DNA from: JANQJA01 sp047947185
GTDB lineage: Bacteria > Pseudomonadota > Gammaproteobacteria > Pseudomonadales > Azotimanducaceae
Assembly: GCA_047947185.1 (NCBI GenBank)
Contig: CP170502.1
Location: 4,526,001-4,590,000, forward strand
DNA length: 64,000 nt
Reading direction: 5' to 3'
The translations under genes and the position numbers were made by a program. Shown here piece after piece: positions 1 to 8,420 of this stretch. Within the stretch, counting starts at the first letter, position 1. Each line of letters opens with the position of its first letter. The notes under the pieces were generated by a model, which did not search any database, had not been told where the DNA came from, and saw only the letters and a list, made by a program, of their open reading frames with translations.

Positions 1-1064
1 AGGGCCTGCAGGCGGCGCTGGTTTTCCGCCAGCATCGCTGCGGTGGAAGGCAGAGAGACCCTGCCATCCAGGACAGCGCAGTACCACTTTGCCTGCATTT
101 CAAACAGGGGAAAGGGGACCACAAGAAAAGGAATTCCGATAAACCCCACTTGATGGATCCCTGGCACGAGTATGTCGCGATAGAGTGGATAGACGCGGTT
201 GTCATCCACCTGCACCAGGTCATCCCCCAGGAAAGGGTATTCATATTGGTAACCCGTACAGTAGATGAAGTCGTCAATCTCGATACTCGTGCCGTCCTGC
301 AGCGCCAGGCGGCCGTCCCTCTGGAATCCTGTTGGTGCCGGGCAGAGTCCTACACCTGACCTGGTTTTCCCGTCACCGGTGTGATTATTGAAGCGCTCAC
401 CACACCAGTAAACTTCACTGGCCGCACCTGCCAGTTCCAGGGAAATGTCCGCGCCTGATGCAGATGCACCCCAGAGCGCAACACGACGGCCCCTGTACGG
501 CTCGGGTGTTCGGTAATTGTGACTATGGGTAATGGAACCCGCGAAGTGTTCAAGCCCCGGGAGGGCTGGAATCCTGGGCACGGAATAGTGACCGTTACAG
601 ACGACAACAGTATTGACGTTGATTTCGTTGGTATGACGACCGGTAAGGTCGGCGTACCTGACAGTCCAATGTCCTGGGCCTGCTGACATGACAGCTGTCA
701 CCTGTGCACCAAACCGGATGTTGCCGACGAGATCAAAGTCTTCGGCAAAGTTTTCCAGGTATCGCAGAACGGCCGTGTGATGGGGATAGCGGGGCAGGTC
801 GTCAGCGCCGCCACCTGCAGCGTCAAAAGTGTAGTCTGAGTAAGCCATCAGGTCCCGTGGCAGGTTGGTTCGAAGTGAAGCATAGATGGACGAATAAACG
901 CGCTGGTTATTGCTGTTGTCGTCGGTTGCCGGGGTATACGCCCAAATGCCACCAACATGGTCGGCCTGTTCCAGCAGGGTGACAGCAAAGCCGGTTCTGC
1001 GAAGCTCCCGCGCCGCAACCAGGCCGGCTGCGCCGGCGCCAATCACAACCGCACGCCTGGTCAA
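1..1064 (-). CDS. Flavin-containing monooxygenase, C-terminus cut by window edge
   Basis: Predicted FAD/NADPH-dependent monooxygenase that would add oxygen to a soft nucleophile or a ketone; the substrate is not predictable. Translation of the minus strand shows an N-terminal FAD-binding motif VIGAGAAGL near residue 7, the run SLRTNLPRDLM typical of flavin-containing monooxygenases, the family fingerprint FAGSITHSHNY, and a second nucleotide-binding motif WGASASGAD just after it. The best start is TTG at 1064, overlapping the stop of the upstream peptidase gene by four bases (TTGA). About 354 codons are present and the gene runs off base 1. It is the last visible gene of a minus-strand run that begins with two acyl-CoA dehydrogenases. 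Family call firm, substrate unknown. Confidence 0.85.
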   Translation of the reverse strand, partial: MTRRAVVIGAGAAGLVAARELRRTGFAVTLLEQADHVGGIWAYTPATDDNSNNQRVYSSIYASLRTNLPRDLMAYSDYTFDAAGGGADDLPRYPHHTAVLRYLENFAEDFDLVGNIRFGAQVTAVMSAGPGHWTVRYADLTGRHTNEINVNTVVVCNGHYSVPRIPALPGLEHFAGSITHSHNYRTPEPYRGRRVALWGASASGADISLELAGAASEVYWCGERFNNHTGDGKTRSGVGLCPAPTGFQRDGRLALQDGTSIEIDDFIYCTGYQYEYPFLGDDLVQVDDNRVYPLYRDILVPGIHQVGFIGIPFLVVPFPLFEMQAKWYCAVLDGRVSLPSTAAMLAENQRRLQA

Positions 1065-1585
1065 GGAATTCGCGCCCAGTGCCAGGGTTCATAGGCCATG
1101 CCCCAGGGATTGTCCCGTGGGTAAGACAGCGCAAACCCGAAACGCCCGGCGTGCTGACAAAGCCAGAGGAAAGCCCCGGTCTGTTCAAAAGACTCTTCGA
1201 GCGGTTCTGCCCCCGGTGTTGTGATATCCAGGGCACAACCCGTGTGATGCTCACTGTAGCCCGGCAGTGCGTTTACCCGGACGATGTCCTCAATAAGCTG
1301 GCCCCTGTCCAGCTTGTTCCGGATAAGTTCACACTGGTAGTCAACCGAACGAAACGCACTGACCAGCTGCAATATCACACCCTCCAGGGCCGCGGTTTCG
1401 CACATCTGTCGCCAGTGTTCAGCTGTTTCCGGTGTCATGCGCTGTTCGCGACCAAAAACATCAGGCCCGCAGCTGACCAGGTCAACCGCTTCAGCCTGCA
1501 GGGGCAGTTTCAGCGCCCGGTGCAGCGACGGGCTGACACCAAAGTCGTCGAGAATCCGGTGAATTCGTGTCTCGAAGAGGTTCAC
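1061..1585 (-). CDS. VanY-like D-alanyl-D-alanine carboxypeptidase (peptidase M15B)
   Basis: Predicted zinc peptidase of the VanY/LdcB type that trims the terminal D-amino acid from peptidoglycan stem peptides. Seen at 174 residues: the core SAFRSVDYQ, then SEHHTGCALDI, which carries the SxHxxGxAxD zinc-binding pattern, and near the C-terminus EPWHW, which supplies the third metal ligand. No signal peptide is evident, so it may be cytoplasmic (recycling of stem peptides) or exported by another route. The ATG overlaps the stop of the DUF3667 gene (ATGA) and its own stop overlaps the monooxygenase start, so three genes are translationally coupled. Family call is firm; D,D versus L,D specificity is not resolved. 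Confidence 0.85.
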   Translation of the reverse strand: MNLFETRIHRILDDFGVSPSLHRALKLPLQAEAVDLVSCGPDVFGREQRMTPETAEHWRQMCETAALEGVILQLVSAFRSVDYQCELIRNKLDRGQLIEDIVRVNALPGYSEHHTGCALDITTPGAEPLEESFEQTGAFLWLCQHAGRFGFALSYPRDNPWGMAYEPWHWARIP

Positions 1586-2520
1586 AGTGTCATGACTCCA
1601 GCAATAAAAGCGATGACTGCGCCGGTGGATAGAAGTATGAGATACATGATGCCAAGAATGACAAAGTTCAGGAAAGTGGTGAAGTATCCCTGGCCGTAAA
1701 TCCCGCGCAACGACAGGTACATATAGGTCGGAATCCAGAGGCCAAGTGCGCCGCTCAGCAGTCCGGCACCTGGCAGGCGCTCAAGCAGTGCGTCCATGAT
1801 GAGAACAATAAACAGAAAACTGTGGTTATGCAGCGCGAGTACCAGGTGCTCGGTGTAGTACTTGCCGGAAGATATGTAAACGATCTTGAGCAGCACGGCA
1901 AATATCGGCAGCAGGACAAACAGGACGGGCGGAGCAGCTTCAATAAACTGATCGAGCAGCGCCGCGGGATCTTCCTCGGAAATCCTGATCACTTTTTCCA
2001 GCTGTCGTTGCAGGCGCTCACCCAACTGCTGGTTCTGGGTATCGCTGAGTGAATCAAGCTGAATACTGTTGACCGATTCCCGTAGTTCGTCCTGCCAGGT
2101 GCCTTCCGTGCTGCCGTCATCGTTTGTGACAAGGCTGGTGTCGGCCGCATCAGGCGCCGCCGGGCCAATATGGCCAAGCATAGATGCGAGGAAAAAGAAG
2201 GAGACACTTGTAATGAGGTAGAGCCGCAGCGGTGGAATGTAACGGGCCCTGCGCCCGGCAAAGTATTCCCGGGTCAGGAATGCCGGGCGAAACAGCAGGG
2301 CAAACAGGGTTCTTGCCGTGCGGGAATTCCAGGCAAAGACATCTTCGAAAAACTCGCCAACCAGTGACAGGAAAAAGCGGTCGACCCGCTTCTGGTTCTG
2401 TCCACACTGGTGACAGTAGGGGCCATTATTGGGTGCTTCGCAATTGGGACAGGTTGCGACCAGCGGATGGCTGGCACCCGTGCCGGCAGCTTGCGCCGGC
2501 ACGGGGTCACGATTGTCCAC
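1582..2520 (-). CDS. DUF3667 zinc-ribbon membrane protein
   Basis: Membrane protein of unknown function with the DUF3667 layout: a zinc ribbon near the N-terminus (CPNCEAPNNG followed by YCHQCGQ), the conserved stretch FLTREYFAGRRARYIPPLRLY, and several hydrophobic segments, the first VSFFFLASML and three more in the C-terminal third. The open frame extends upstream into the acyl-CoA dehydrogenase gene, but the GTG at 2520, one base past that gene's stop, gives a 312-residue protein that begins shortly before the zinc ribbon; TTG at 2532 is the alternative. The gene lies between lipid and cell-wall genes in one operon-like run, which gives no clear hint of its job. Confidence 0.7.
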   Translation of the reverse strand: MDNRDPVPAQAAGTGASHPLVATCPNCEAPNNGPYCHQCGQNQKRVDRFFLSLVGEFFEDVFAWNSRTARTLFALLFRPAFLTREYFAGRRARYIPPLRLYLITSVSFFFLASMLGHIGPAAPDAADTSLVTNDDGSTEGTWQDELRESVNSIQLDSLSDTQNQQLGERLQRQLEKVIRISEEDPAALLDQFIEAAPPVLFVLLPIFAVLLKIVYISSGKYYTEHLVLALHNHSFLFIVLIMDALLERLPGAGLLSGALGLWIPTYMYLSLRGIYGQGYFTTFLNFVILGIMYLILLSTGAVIAFIAGVMTL

Positions 2521-2521
2521 C

Positions 2522-3646
2522 TCAGGCGACAAAACGCTCCAGGTGGTGGTCGGTGTTGCCAAACTGACTATCAATAATAGTGAGGCGCTTGAAGTAGTGG
2601 GCAATACGCAAATCTTCTGTCATGCCCATACCGCCGTGCAATTGAACAGCGTTCTGGCCAACAAATCGTGCTGACTTCCCGATGAGGTACTTGAGCGCGT
2701 GAATGGTGCGCTGGGTATCAGCTGCACCCTGGGTCTCGAGCATGGTTGCTTTCATACACAGCGATTTGGCAAGTGCGTGTTCCATGAACATTTCGGTCAT
2801 GCGGTGTTTGAGTACCTGGAAGTCACTGAGCGGATGATCAAACTGTTCGCGCTGTTTGGTATAGGCGATAGTGTCCTCAAAGAGCCGTTCCATGGCGCCA
2901 ACCGCTTCTGCAGACAAGGCAAGAATGGCGCGATTGGAGATTTTGGTGAGAACCTCCATTCCCTGGTCAACTTTGCCGAGCACGGCTGCGGCGGGTACTC
3001 GAACTTTCTCGAGCAAAACTTCTGATGCGCGTAATCCATCCAGTGTCGGATAATCCTGGCGCGACAAGCCCTCGGCATCCCTGTCAACGACAAACATGGT
3101 GATACCGTCAGGCGCTTTCCCCTCACCACTGGTTCGTGCTGCGACCAGAATCTTGTCAGCAGACAGCGCGTTGGGCACTACACTCTTGGTGCCGCTCAGT
3201 TCATAGAAGTCACCGTCTTTTGTCGCCCTCGTCTGGATGTCGCTCAGTTCAAAGTGTGACTGGGGCTCGGAATAGGCAACAGTTGCAATCAGTGTACCTT
3301 CAATGATGCCCGCGAGCAGTTCAGCTTTCTGCTCTGGTGTGCCGAATTCTGCAATGGCGCCACCGGCCATCACGACCGTCGGCAGAAATGGCTCAACGAC
3401 CAGGCCTTTGCCAAACTCCTCCATAAGGATCATGGTGTCAACGGCATTGCCGCCAATCCCACCGTCCTCCTCGGCGAACGGCATGGCCAGCCAGCCCAGT
3501 TCAGCATACTGCTGCCAGTTTTCCCGGCTGAACCCCTCATCACTCTCAGCCAGCTTCTTGCGCTGGCTGATATCATAGTTGTCCTCGATAAATTTCTGGA
3601 CGCTGTCACGGAGCATTTGCTGCTCGGTGGTAAAAGAAAGATCCAT
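2522..3646 (-). CDS. Acyl-CoA dehydrogenase, small-chain partner of a heteromeric pair
   Basis: FAD-dependent acyl-CoA dehydrogenase fold, 374 residues. It matches the family often named pimeloyl-CoA dehydrogenase small subunit: N-terminal helical domain (DLSFTTEQQMLRDSV), middle domain with VAYSEPQSHFEL in place of the usual WCQGYSEPGAGSD flavin motif, and C-terminal helices with QLHGGMGMTEDLRIAHYFKR. The adjacent upstream gene is the large-chain type, so the two probably form one heteromeric enzyme, as known for such side-by-side pairs. Which chain holds the base and which substrate is used cannot be read from sequence; dicarboxyl-CoA, steroid side-chain or fatty acyl-CoA are options. The 45-base gap to the partner supports an operon. 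Confidence 0.85.
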   Translation of the reverse strand: MDLSFTTEQQMLRDSVQKFIEDNYDISQRKKLAESDEGFSRENWQQYAELGWLAMPFAEEDGGIGGNAVDTMILMEEFGKGLVVEPFLPTVVMAGGAIAEFGTPEQKAELLAGIIEGTLIATVAYSEPQSHFELSDIQTRATKDGDFYELSGTKSVVPNALSADKILVAARTSGEGKAPDGITMFVVDRDAEGLSRQDYPTLDGLRASEVLLEKVRVPAAAVLGKVDQGMEVLTKISNRAILALSAEAVGAMERLFEDTIAYTKQREQFDHPLSDFQVLKHRMTEMFMEHALAKSLCMKATMLETQGAADTQRTIHALKYLIGKSARFVGQNAVQLHGGMGMTEDLRIAHYFKRLTIIDSQFGNTDHHLERFVA

Positions 3647-3691
3647 TGTCCTGTTTCCCTGATTCCGGTTGGTGTTTGATGAGCCCCTGGC

Positions 3692-4846
3692 TTAACCCAG
3701 CTTGAGGACATTCTTGGAGATGACGTCCTTCTGCACTTCACTGGCACCGCCATAGATGGTGGTCGCACGGCCCCCCAGGTAGGCACTGGTAGCGCCCCTG
3801 GCAAACTTTGGCCCGGCACTGCCATTGCCCCAGACAGCCGCAAAAATGCCGGCCGCCTCGATATTCAGTTCCTGCAGGCGTTGCTGGATCTCGGTGCCCT
3901 TGAGTTTCAGGATGGAGGATTCCGGGCCAGGACTGCCGCCCGCCTCAACCGCGGCGAGCGTGCGCAACTCGGTAAACTCAAGTGCCATCAGTTCTGCTTC
4001 CAGTGCACCGAGTTTGTTGCGGAATGACGGCACGTCAAGCAGGCTGCCTTCGCCTACCCTGACGCTGGCCGCATTTTCCCGTGCACGTTCAAGCGCAATC
4101 ACGGAATTTTGGATGCCGGCAAGCCCGGTGCGTTCATGCGCGAGTAACCCCTTGGCATAGGTCCAGCCTTTACCTTCTTCGCCCACGCGGTTTTCAACCG
4201 GCACCTTGACATCGGTCAGGTAGACCTCGTTGACGCTGTGGCTGCCGCCCAGGGTGATGATCGGTCGTACTTCAACCCCGGGGTCATCCATGGGAATGAG
4301 CAGAAAGGTGATACCTTCCTGTTTTGGCCCTGTGCTTGAGGTCCGTGTCAGGCAGAACATCCAGTGTGCAATGTGTGCCAGGGTGGTCCAGATTTTCTGG
4401 CCATTGACAATATAGTGTTTGCCGTCCGGCGTGAGTTCAGCCCTGGTCTTCAGATTTGCCAGATCTGACCCGGCGCCGGGTTCGGAGTAACCCTGGCACC
4501 AGTTGACCGAACCATCGCGAATGCCCGGGAGAAAACGGTCCTGCTGCTCTTTGGTGCCATGTGCCATGAGGATGGGGGCCAGCATGCCAACGCCAAAAGG
4601 AAGCTGGGGCGGTGTACTCTGGCGCGCCATCTCCATGTCAAAGATATATCGCTGGGTGGGTGTAAAGCCCGGGCCGCCAAACTCAACGGGCCACTTGGGC
4701 ACATCCCAGCCACCCTTGTCCGCAAGCGCCTTGAACCACTCCCCACGCCTGGTCCACATGTCCATGCCCCTGGGCAGGTTTTTGTCGATAAATGAACGAA
4801 CTTCCTGCTGGAAGGCGAGGTCCTCTTCGCTGAATTCAATATCCAT
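3692..4846 (-). CDS. Acyl-CoA dehydrogenase, large-chain partner of a heteromeric pair
   Basis: FAD-dependent acyl-CoA dehydrogenase of 384 residues, first gene of the minus-strand run. Visible motifs are WCQGYSEPGAGSDLA (flavin/substrate loop), NGQKIWTTLAHIA, a helix with LLAHERTGLAG, and the C-terminal TTIYGGASEVQKDVISKNVL. In single-gene enzymes of the MCAD type the C-terminal loop carries the catalytic Glu; here that place reads YGG, as in many two-subunit enzymes. It resembles proteins annotated as pimeloyl-CoA dehydrogenase large subunit. Expected role: alpha,beta-oxidation of a CoA thioester, with electrons going to ETF. Physiological substrate unknown. Confidence 0.85.
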   Translation of the reverse strand: MDIEFSEEDLAFQQEVRSFIDKNLPRGMDMWTRRGEWFKALADKGGWDVPKWPVEFGGPGFTPTQRYIFDMEMARQSTPPQLPFGVGMLAPILMAHGTKEQQDRFLPGIRDGSVNWCQGYSEPGAGSDLANLKTRAELTPDGKHYIVNGQKIWTTLAHIAHWMFCLTRTSSTGPKQEGITFLLIPMDDPGVEVRPIITLGGSHSVNEVYLTDVKVPVENRVGEEGKGWTYAKGLLAHERTGLAGIQNSVIALERARENAASVRVGEGSLLDVPSFRNKLGALEAELMALEFTELRTLAAVEAGGSPGPESSILKLKGTEIQQRLQELNIEAAGIFAAVWGNGSAGPKFARGATSAYLGGRATTIYGGASEVQKDVISKNVLKLG

Positions 4847-4943
4847 TGGGTTTCCTGTTGGTTTGCTGATGGGTGCGGCGATAGCCAGAGGAGACGCATG
4901 ATAGGTTCAAAGCCGCGGATGGGCAACTTAACTCCCCGTGGGG

Positions 4944-5711
4944 TTATTCTGCCGGTTCGACAGGCAGGCAACCAATCTGGTCGCGCCGGGTCAACAGCAA
5001 TCGGCAGAAAGCGGCCGCGTCGGACAGATTCTCGAAGGGGCCGCCCTGTACACGATAAACGCGCCTTGCACTGTTCTCGGACAGCCGAATCATGGGCTCA
5101 ATCTGGTTGAACAGGTCGGGATGTCGGTCAGCCAACTGGTCCCACAGCCGGCGGGCGGCGCTGAGTGAGCCCATGGCGCCGAGTTGGACGCGGTAGGTAG
5201 CGGCGCTGGCAGGACTGGCCAACGCCGTCTGTCCGTAGCGGATCTCATTCGGCAGGCGGAAGTTCCAGGACTGTGACCAGGGGATGGTCTCATCAACCTG
5301 CTCGCCGCTGACCTGCTCGGCATCAAGTTCCGCAAGCCGGACATTGGCGCGGCTGAATCCGGCAGTGGCGGCCGCAGTCAGCCATTTGACGGCTTCGTCC
5401 AGGTTCGGATCAGTCCCCTGGCCCCGGCTGTACATGTCTCCCAGATTGAACATCGCGGGAGCGTAACCCGCCTGCGCGGCTCGCAGGTACCACCCAAACG
5501 CCGCCTCCTGGTTTTCCGGTACGGATTCACCGTACTTGTACATCATGGCGATGACCGTCTGTGCCCTTGGGTCGCCTGATTCTGCGAGTGGAGAAAACAG
5601 CGAAAAGGCCAGAGGATAATTCTTGTTGCGATAGGCGTCAGCAGCCGCGTCAAAATCGGCGCGGACGGCTGATGCAAATAGCGTCAGGGCAAGAAACAGG
5701 ATTTTTGCCAT
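4944..5711 (-). CDS. Exported Sel1-repeat protein with C-terminal SPOR domain
   Basis: Predicted periplasmic or envelope protein of 255 residues. From the ATG at 5711 there is a clear signal peptide (AKILFLALTLFASAVRA). Residues about 30-135 hold Sel1-type helical repeats (AMMYKYGESVPENQEAAFGW, then MFNLGDMYSRGQGTDPNLDE). The last 80 residues look like a SPOR domain (YRVQLGAMGSLSAARRLWD and RVYRVQGGPFENLSDAAAF), which in known proteins binds denuded glycan strands at division sites. The reading frame extends 21 codons further upstream, but only the internal Met gives an exported protein. Role beyond peptidoglycan association is unknown. It lies back to back with the sigma-factor operon. Confidence 0.78.
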   Translation of the reverse strand: MAKILFLALTLFASAVRADFDAAADAYRNKNYPLAFSLFSPLAESGDPRAQTVIAMMYKYGESVPENQEAAFGWYLRAAQAGYAPAMFNLGDMYSRGQGTDPNLDEAVKWLTAAATAGFSRANVRLAELDAEQVSGEQVDETIPWSQSWNFRLPNEIRYGQTALASPASAATYRVQLGAMGSLSAARRLWDQLADRHPDLFNQIEPMIRLSENSARRVYRVQGGPFENLSDAAAFCRLLLTRRDQIGCLPVEPAE

Positions 5712-5845
5712 GTGAGAAGGGGAAAAGCCGTGACGCCCTGATGTTACCATTTTTTGTGTCTGGCTCACGTCCATAGTATAGGTGACTGGTAAATGAACCT
5801 TTTTGGAGAGAAACTAGACCAACACCAACCAGTATCGGGTGACCA

Positions 5846-6472
5846 ATGGGCAATTCCCGCGAAAACCAGGGGGGGCAGCGAGGTGCGTCTGACCAGACCG
5901 ACCTTGAACTGCTGCAGCGGGTCGCGACCAGGGACAGGATCGCCTTTGAGGCGCTCTATGCGCGTTACTATCCCCAGCTAAGCCGTTACCTCGCACGCCT
6001 GCTTCGTCGGCCTGAACTGGTGGAAGAAATTGTGAACGACACCATGTTTGTGGTCTGGGAGAAAGCCGGTGTGTTCGAAGGCCGGTCCAAGGTTTCCACC
6101 TGGGTCATCGGGATTGCTTACCTCAAGGGCATCAAAGCACTGGACCGGCTCAAGACCATGCCGGACCAGGTGGGGATTTCACTGCCCGAGACTGAAGAAC
6201 TCGAAGAAACCAATGACCTGATCAGCAAGCTGGGGCTGGACCAATGGGTGCGGGCAGGGCTTGATCTGATCTCACCTGATCAGCGATCGGTTATTGAATT
6301 GACGTACTTTTCCGGGTGCTCGTATCAGGAAATTGCAGAAATCATGGATTGTCCCGTCAACACGGTAAAAACAAGAATGTTTCATGCGCGGCGGCGACTG
6401 GCAAAACTATTACCGCTTTTGGCGGAACAGAACAGTGCAGTGGATGAAATGGATCATCACCTGTTTGATTGA
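5846..6472 (+). CDS. ECF-type RNA polymerase sigma factor
   Basis: Sigma-70 family factor of the extracytoplasmic-function group, 208 residues. Region 2 is seen in FEALYARYYPQLSRYLARLL and VNDTMFVVWEKAGVFEGRSK (the WEKA/F segment that melts the -10), and region 4 in RSVIELTYFSGCSYQEIAEI followed by CPVNTVKTRMFHARRRL, a helix-turn-helix. There is no region 1 or 3, as expected for ECF factors. It starts a three-gene plus-strand operon with a membrane anti-sigma factor and a subtilase, so release of the sigma factor is probably triggered at the envelope. The upstream 130 bases are shared with the Sel1/SPOR gene on the other strand; I could not identify the autoregulated promoter with confidence. 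Confidence 0.93.
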   Translation: MGNSRENQGGQRGASDQTDLELLQRVATRDRIAFEALYARYYPQLSRYLARLLRRPELVEEIVNDTMFVVWEKAGVFEGRSKVSTWVIGIAYLKGIKALDRLKTMPDQVGISLPETEELEETNDLISKLGLDQWVRAGLDLISPDQRSVIELTYFSGCSYQEIAEIMDCPVNTVKTRMFHARRRLAKLLPLLAEQNSAVDEMDHHLFD

Positions 6473-6483
6473 TCGGGGAAACA

Positions 6484-7149
6484 ATGAAAATGGGGAGAAA
6501 ACCAATTCACGATCAGGTCGCGGAGATTCTGCCCTGGTTTGTGAACAATTCGCTGGGCCAACGAGAGCAGACAAAGGTATTGCTGCATCTCAGGGAATGT
6601 GAGGCCTGTCAGGCCGAGCGGGACCGGCTGCAGGCGCTGCAGGGACTGCTGCAGGAAGACCCTGCGGTGTTGCCGGACTACCGTTTTGCCTATTCCAGAC
6701 TGTTGAGCCGAATTGAGGGGGCTGAAGCCAATCGCGTCAGTACACAAGGATTCGGGCGCCGCAGCCAGCACCACCTGCGGTATCTGCTGGGCGCAGCGGC
6801 AAGTCTGCTGGCCGCGGTCATGCTGGTGGCTGCGCTGGATGACAGCCCCGGTGATGAGGCCAGGGGGCAGTTTCGTACCCTCACCAGTACACCGGGGGTG
6901 GACGCTGCTGGCGTGCCACACCGGGTAGCGCTCCGGTTTGAACAACCGATTCAGGCTGACACCCTGCGCCGGGTGCTGATTGAAAACCGCGCGAGTATTA
7001 TCAGCGGGCCTTCAGAGGAAGGCACCTATCTGCTGGAGATCAATATCCCTTCGACAGTGTCCGACGTTGCCTTCCTGGCACAGCTCGAAAGTATTGACGG
7101 GGTCAGTTATGTGGCCTTCCGTGACCGCAGTAGCGGAACTGCGCCCTGA
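6484..7149 (+). CDS. Membrane anti-sigma factor with zinc finger and propeptide-like outer domain
   Basis: Predicted inner-membrane anti-sigma factor of 221 residues that would hold the preceding ECF factor inactive. The N-terminus has the zinc anti-sigma signature HxxxCxxC (His35, Cys39, Cys42 in HLRECEAC). One membrane segment spans about residues 100-118. The outer part, about 140-215, has an apparent strand-helix-strand-strand-helix-strand order (HRVALRFEQ, ADTLRRVLIENRA, GTYLLEINIP, FLAQLESIDGV, SYVAFRD), the same order as an inhibitor-I9/subtilase propeptide. The ATG at 6484 follows a GGGG ribosome-binding stretch; a TTG at 6469 overlapping the sigma stop is an alternative. The next gene, a subtilase, starts directly after its stop. 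Confidence 0.85.
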   Translation: MKMGRKPIHDQVAEILPWFVNNSLGQREQTKVLLHLRECEACQAERDRLQALQGLLQEDPAVLPDYRFAYSRLLSRIEGAEANRVSTQGFGRRSQHHLRYLLGAAASLLAAVMLVAALDDSPGDEARGQFRTLTSTPGVDAAGVPHRVALRFEQPIQADTLRRVLIENRASIISGPSEEGTYLLEINIPSTVSDVAFLAQLESIDGVSYVAFRDRSSGTAP

Positions 7150-8385
7150 ATGATGGGTCGAGCGCTCCTGCTGGTTGGCCTGGCGCTGCTTGCAAGCTGT
7201 GCCTCAGTGCCGCAGACACCCGAGGAAAAGTTCGGGCGCCAGGTGATGTTCACCGTTGCCGGTAGTGATGAGAGTCCTGGTGTCCGGTCCAGGGGTACCA
7301 GCGTGATCAGCCAGATTATGTCGCTGCACAACCTGAAGAAAGTCTCGCAGTGGTCTATCAGGGCACTCGGACTGGAGACCATAGTGGCAGAAATCCGTGG
7401 CGAACGCCGCAGTGTGGACGACGTCTTACAGGCGCTGGGCCAGGATGGCCGAATTGAATCCGCACAGCCGGTACAGTTGTTCAAGGTCCTGGGTTATAAC
7501 GATCCTTATTTTCATCTGCAGGATGCGAGCGTCAACAACGCAGACATTCAGGCGGTACACGGTGCCGCAACCGGCCGGGAAGTTGTGGTTGCCCTGGTTG
7601 ATACGGGTGTTGACCGAATGCACCCGGAGCTGAAGGACAGGATCATCTATTCCCACAATCATGTTGACCATGATGCCGCTGAATTCGACAACGATGAACA
7701 TGGTACCTCCGTCGCCGGGGTGATTGCCTCGGCCGCCAATAATGAACTCGGGATTGTCGGTATTGCCCCCAACGCCCACCTGCTGGCGTTGAAAGCCTGC
7801 TGGCAGGACAGGGAAACCCGCCGTGCCCGTTGCGACAGCTACTCCCTGACCAAAGCGCTGGTTGATGCGCTTGAGCGTCGGCCGGACGTCATTAACCTGA
7901 GTCTTGCCGGTCCACCGGACCCGTTGATGGCCCGTGTTATTCGGAAGGCCGTGGAGCGGGGGATTGTGGTGATTGCGGCGGTTGATGAGGCACACCGTGA
8001 GCGGTTTCCCGCGTCCATGCCCGAGGTAATTGCTGTGGGCACCACGCTCAGCAACAATTCGCCATTGCCCCCCAATGGCATACTCGCACCAGGGACGGAT
8101 ATATTGACAACCACACCGGGTGCCACCTACGCCTTTCGTTCGGGCAGTTCCATGGCGACCGCTTATGTCTCGGCAGTTGCCGCGCTCTTGCGTGAACACA
8201 ACCACAATCTGTCAACACAGGGTGTGCTGACGCTGCTGCGCGGCAGCGCGCTGGAAGTCAGAAACGCGGTACCGGTTGTTGATATCTGTCGTGCCGTGTT
8301 GAACCCCGGTGATCCTGTATCCTGTCATATCCACAGGAGCATGGCCGCAACCGCGGGTTGTGAGGGCTGCAACAGTTCGCTGTAG
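7150..8385 (+). CDS. Subtilisin-like serine peptidase, probable lipoprotein
   Basis: S8-family serine protease of 411 residues. The signal sequence ends in LLASC, a lipobox, so Cys17 is probably lipidated and the enzyme is tethered in the periplasm or outer membrane. Residues about 28-118 look like an I9-type propeptide ending in QALGQDGRIESAQPVQLF. The catalytic triad is intact: Asp151 in ALVDTGVD, His184 in NDEHGTSVAG, Ser334 in FRSGSSMATAY. It is the third gene of the sigma/anti-sigma operon with no gap to the anti-sigma stop. Inference: it either acts in the signalling step by meeting the anti-sigma factor's outer domain, or is a co-regulated effector. The protease call is firm; its target is unknown. 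Confidence 0.9.
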   Translation: MMGRALLLVGLALLASCASVPQTPEEKFGRQVMFTVAGSDESPGVRSRGTSVISQIMSLHNLKKVSQWSIRALGLETIVAEIRGERRSVDDVLQALGQDGRIESAQPVQLFKVLGYNDPYFHLQDASVNNADIQAVHGAATGREVVVALVDTGVDRMHPELKDRIIYSHNHVDHDAAEFDNDEHGTSVAGVIASAANNELGIVGIAPNAHLLALKACWQDRETRRARCDSYSLTKALVDALERRPDVINLSLAGPPDPLMARVIRKAVERGIVVIAAVDEAHRERFPASMPEVIAVGTTLSNNSPLPPNGILAPGTDILTTTPGATYAFRSGSSMATAYVSAVAALLREHNHNLSTQGVLTLLRGSALEVRNAVPVVDICRAVLNPGDPVSCHIHRSMAATAGCEGCNSSL

Positions 8386-8420
8386 CCAAGGCAAACGGGC
8401 TTCCGGGAACCAGACGGGCG

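Noticed and set aside
1582..2604. Longer start for the DUF3667 gene
   Set aside because: It would overlap the acyl-CoA dehydrogenase gene by 83 bases; the added residues read as an off-frame copy of that gene.
5712..5845. Autoregulated ECF promoter before the sigma gene
   Set aside because: I looked for a paired -35/-10 that recurs elsewhere in the window and found none; without a regulon to compare, any call would be a guess.
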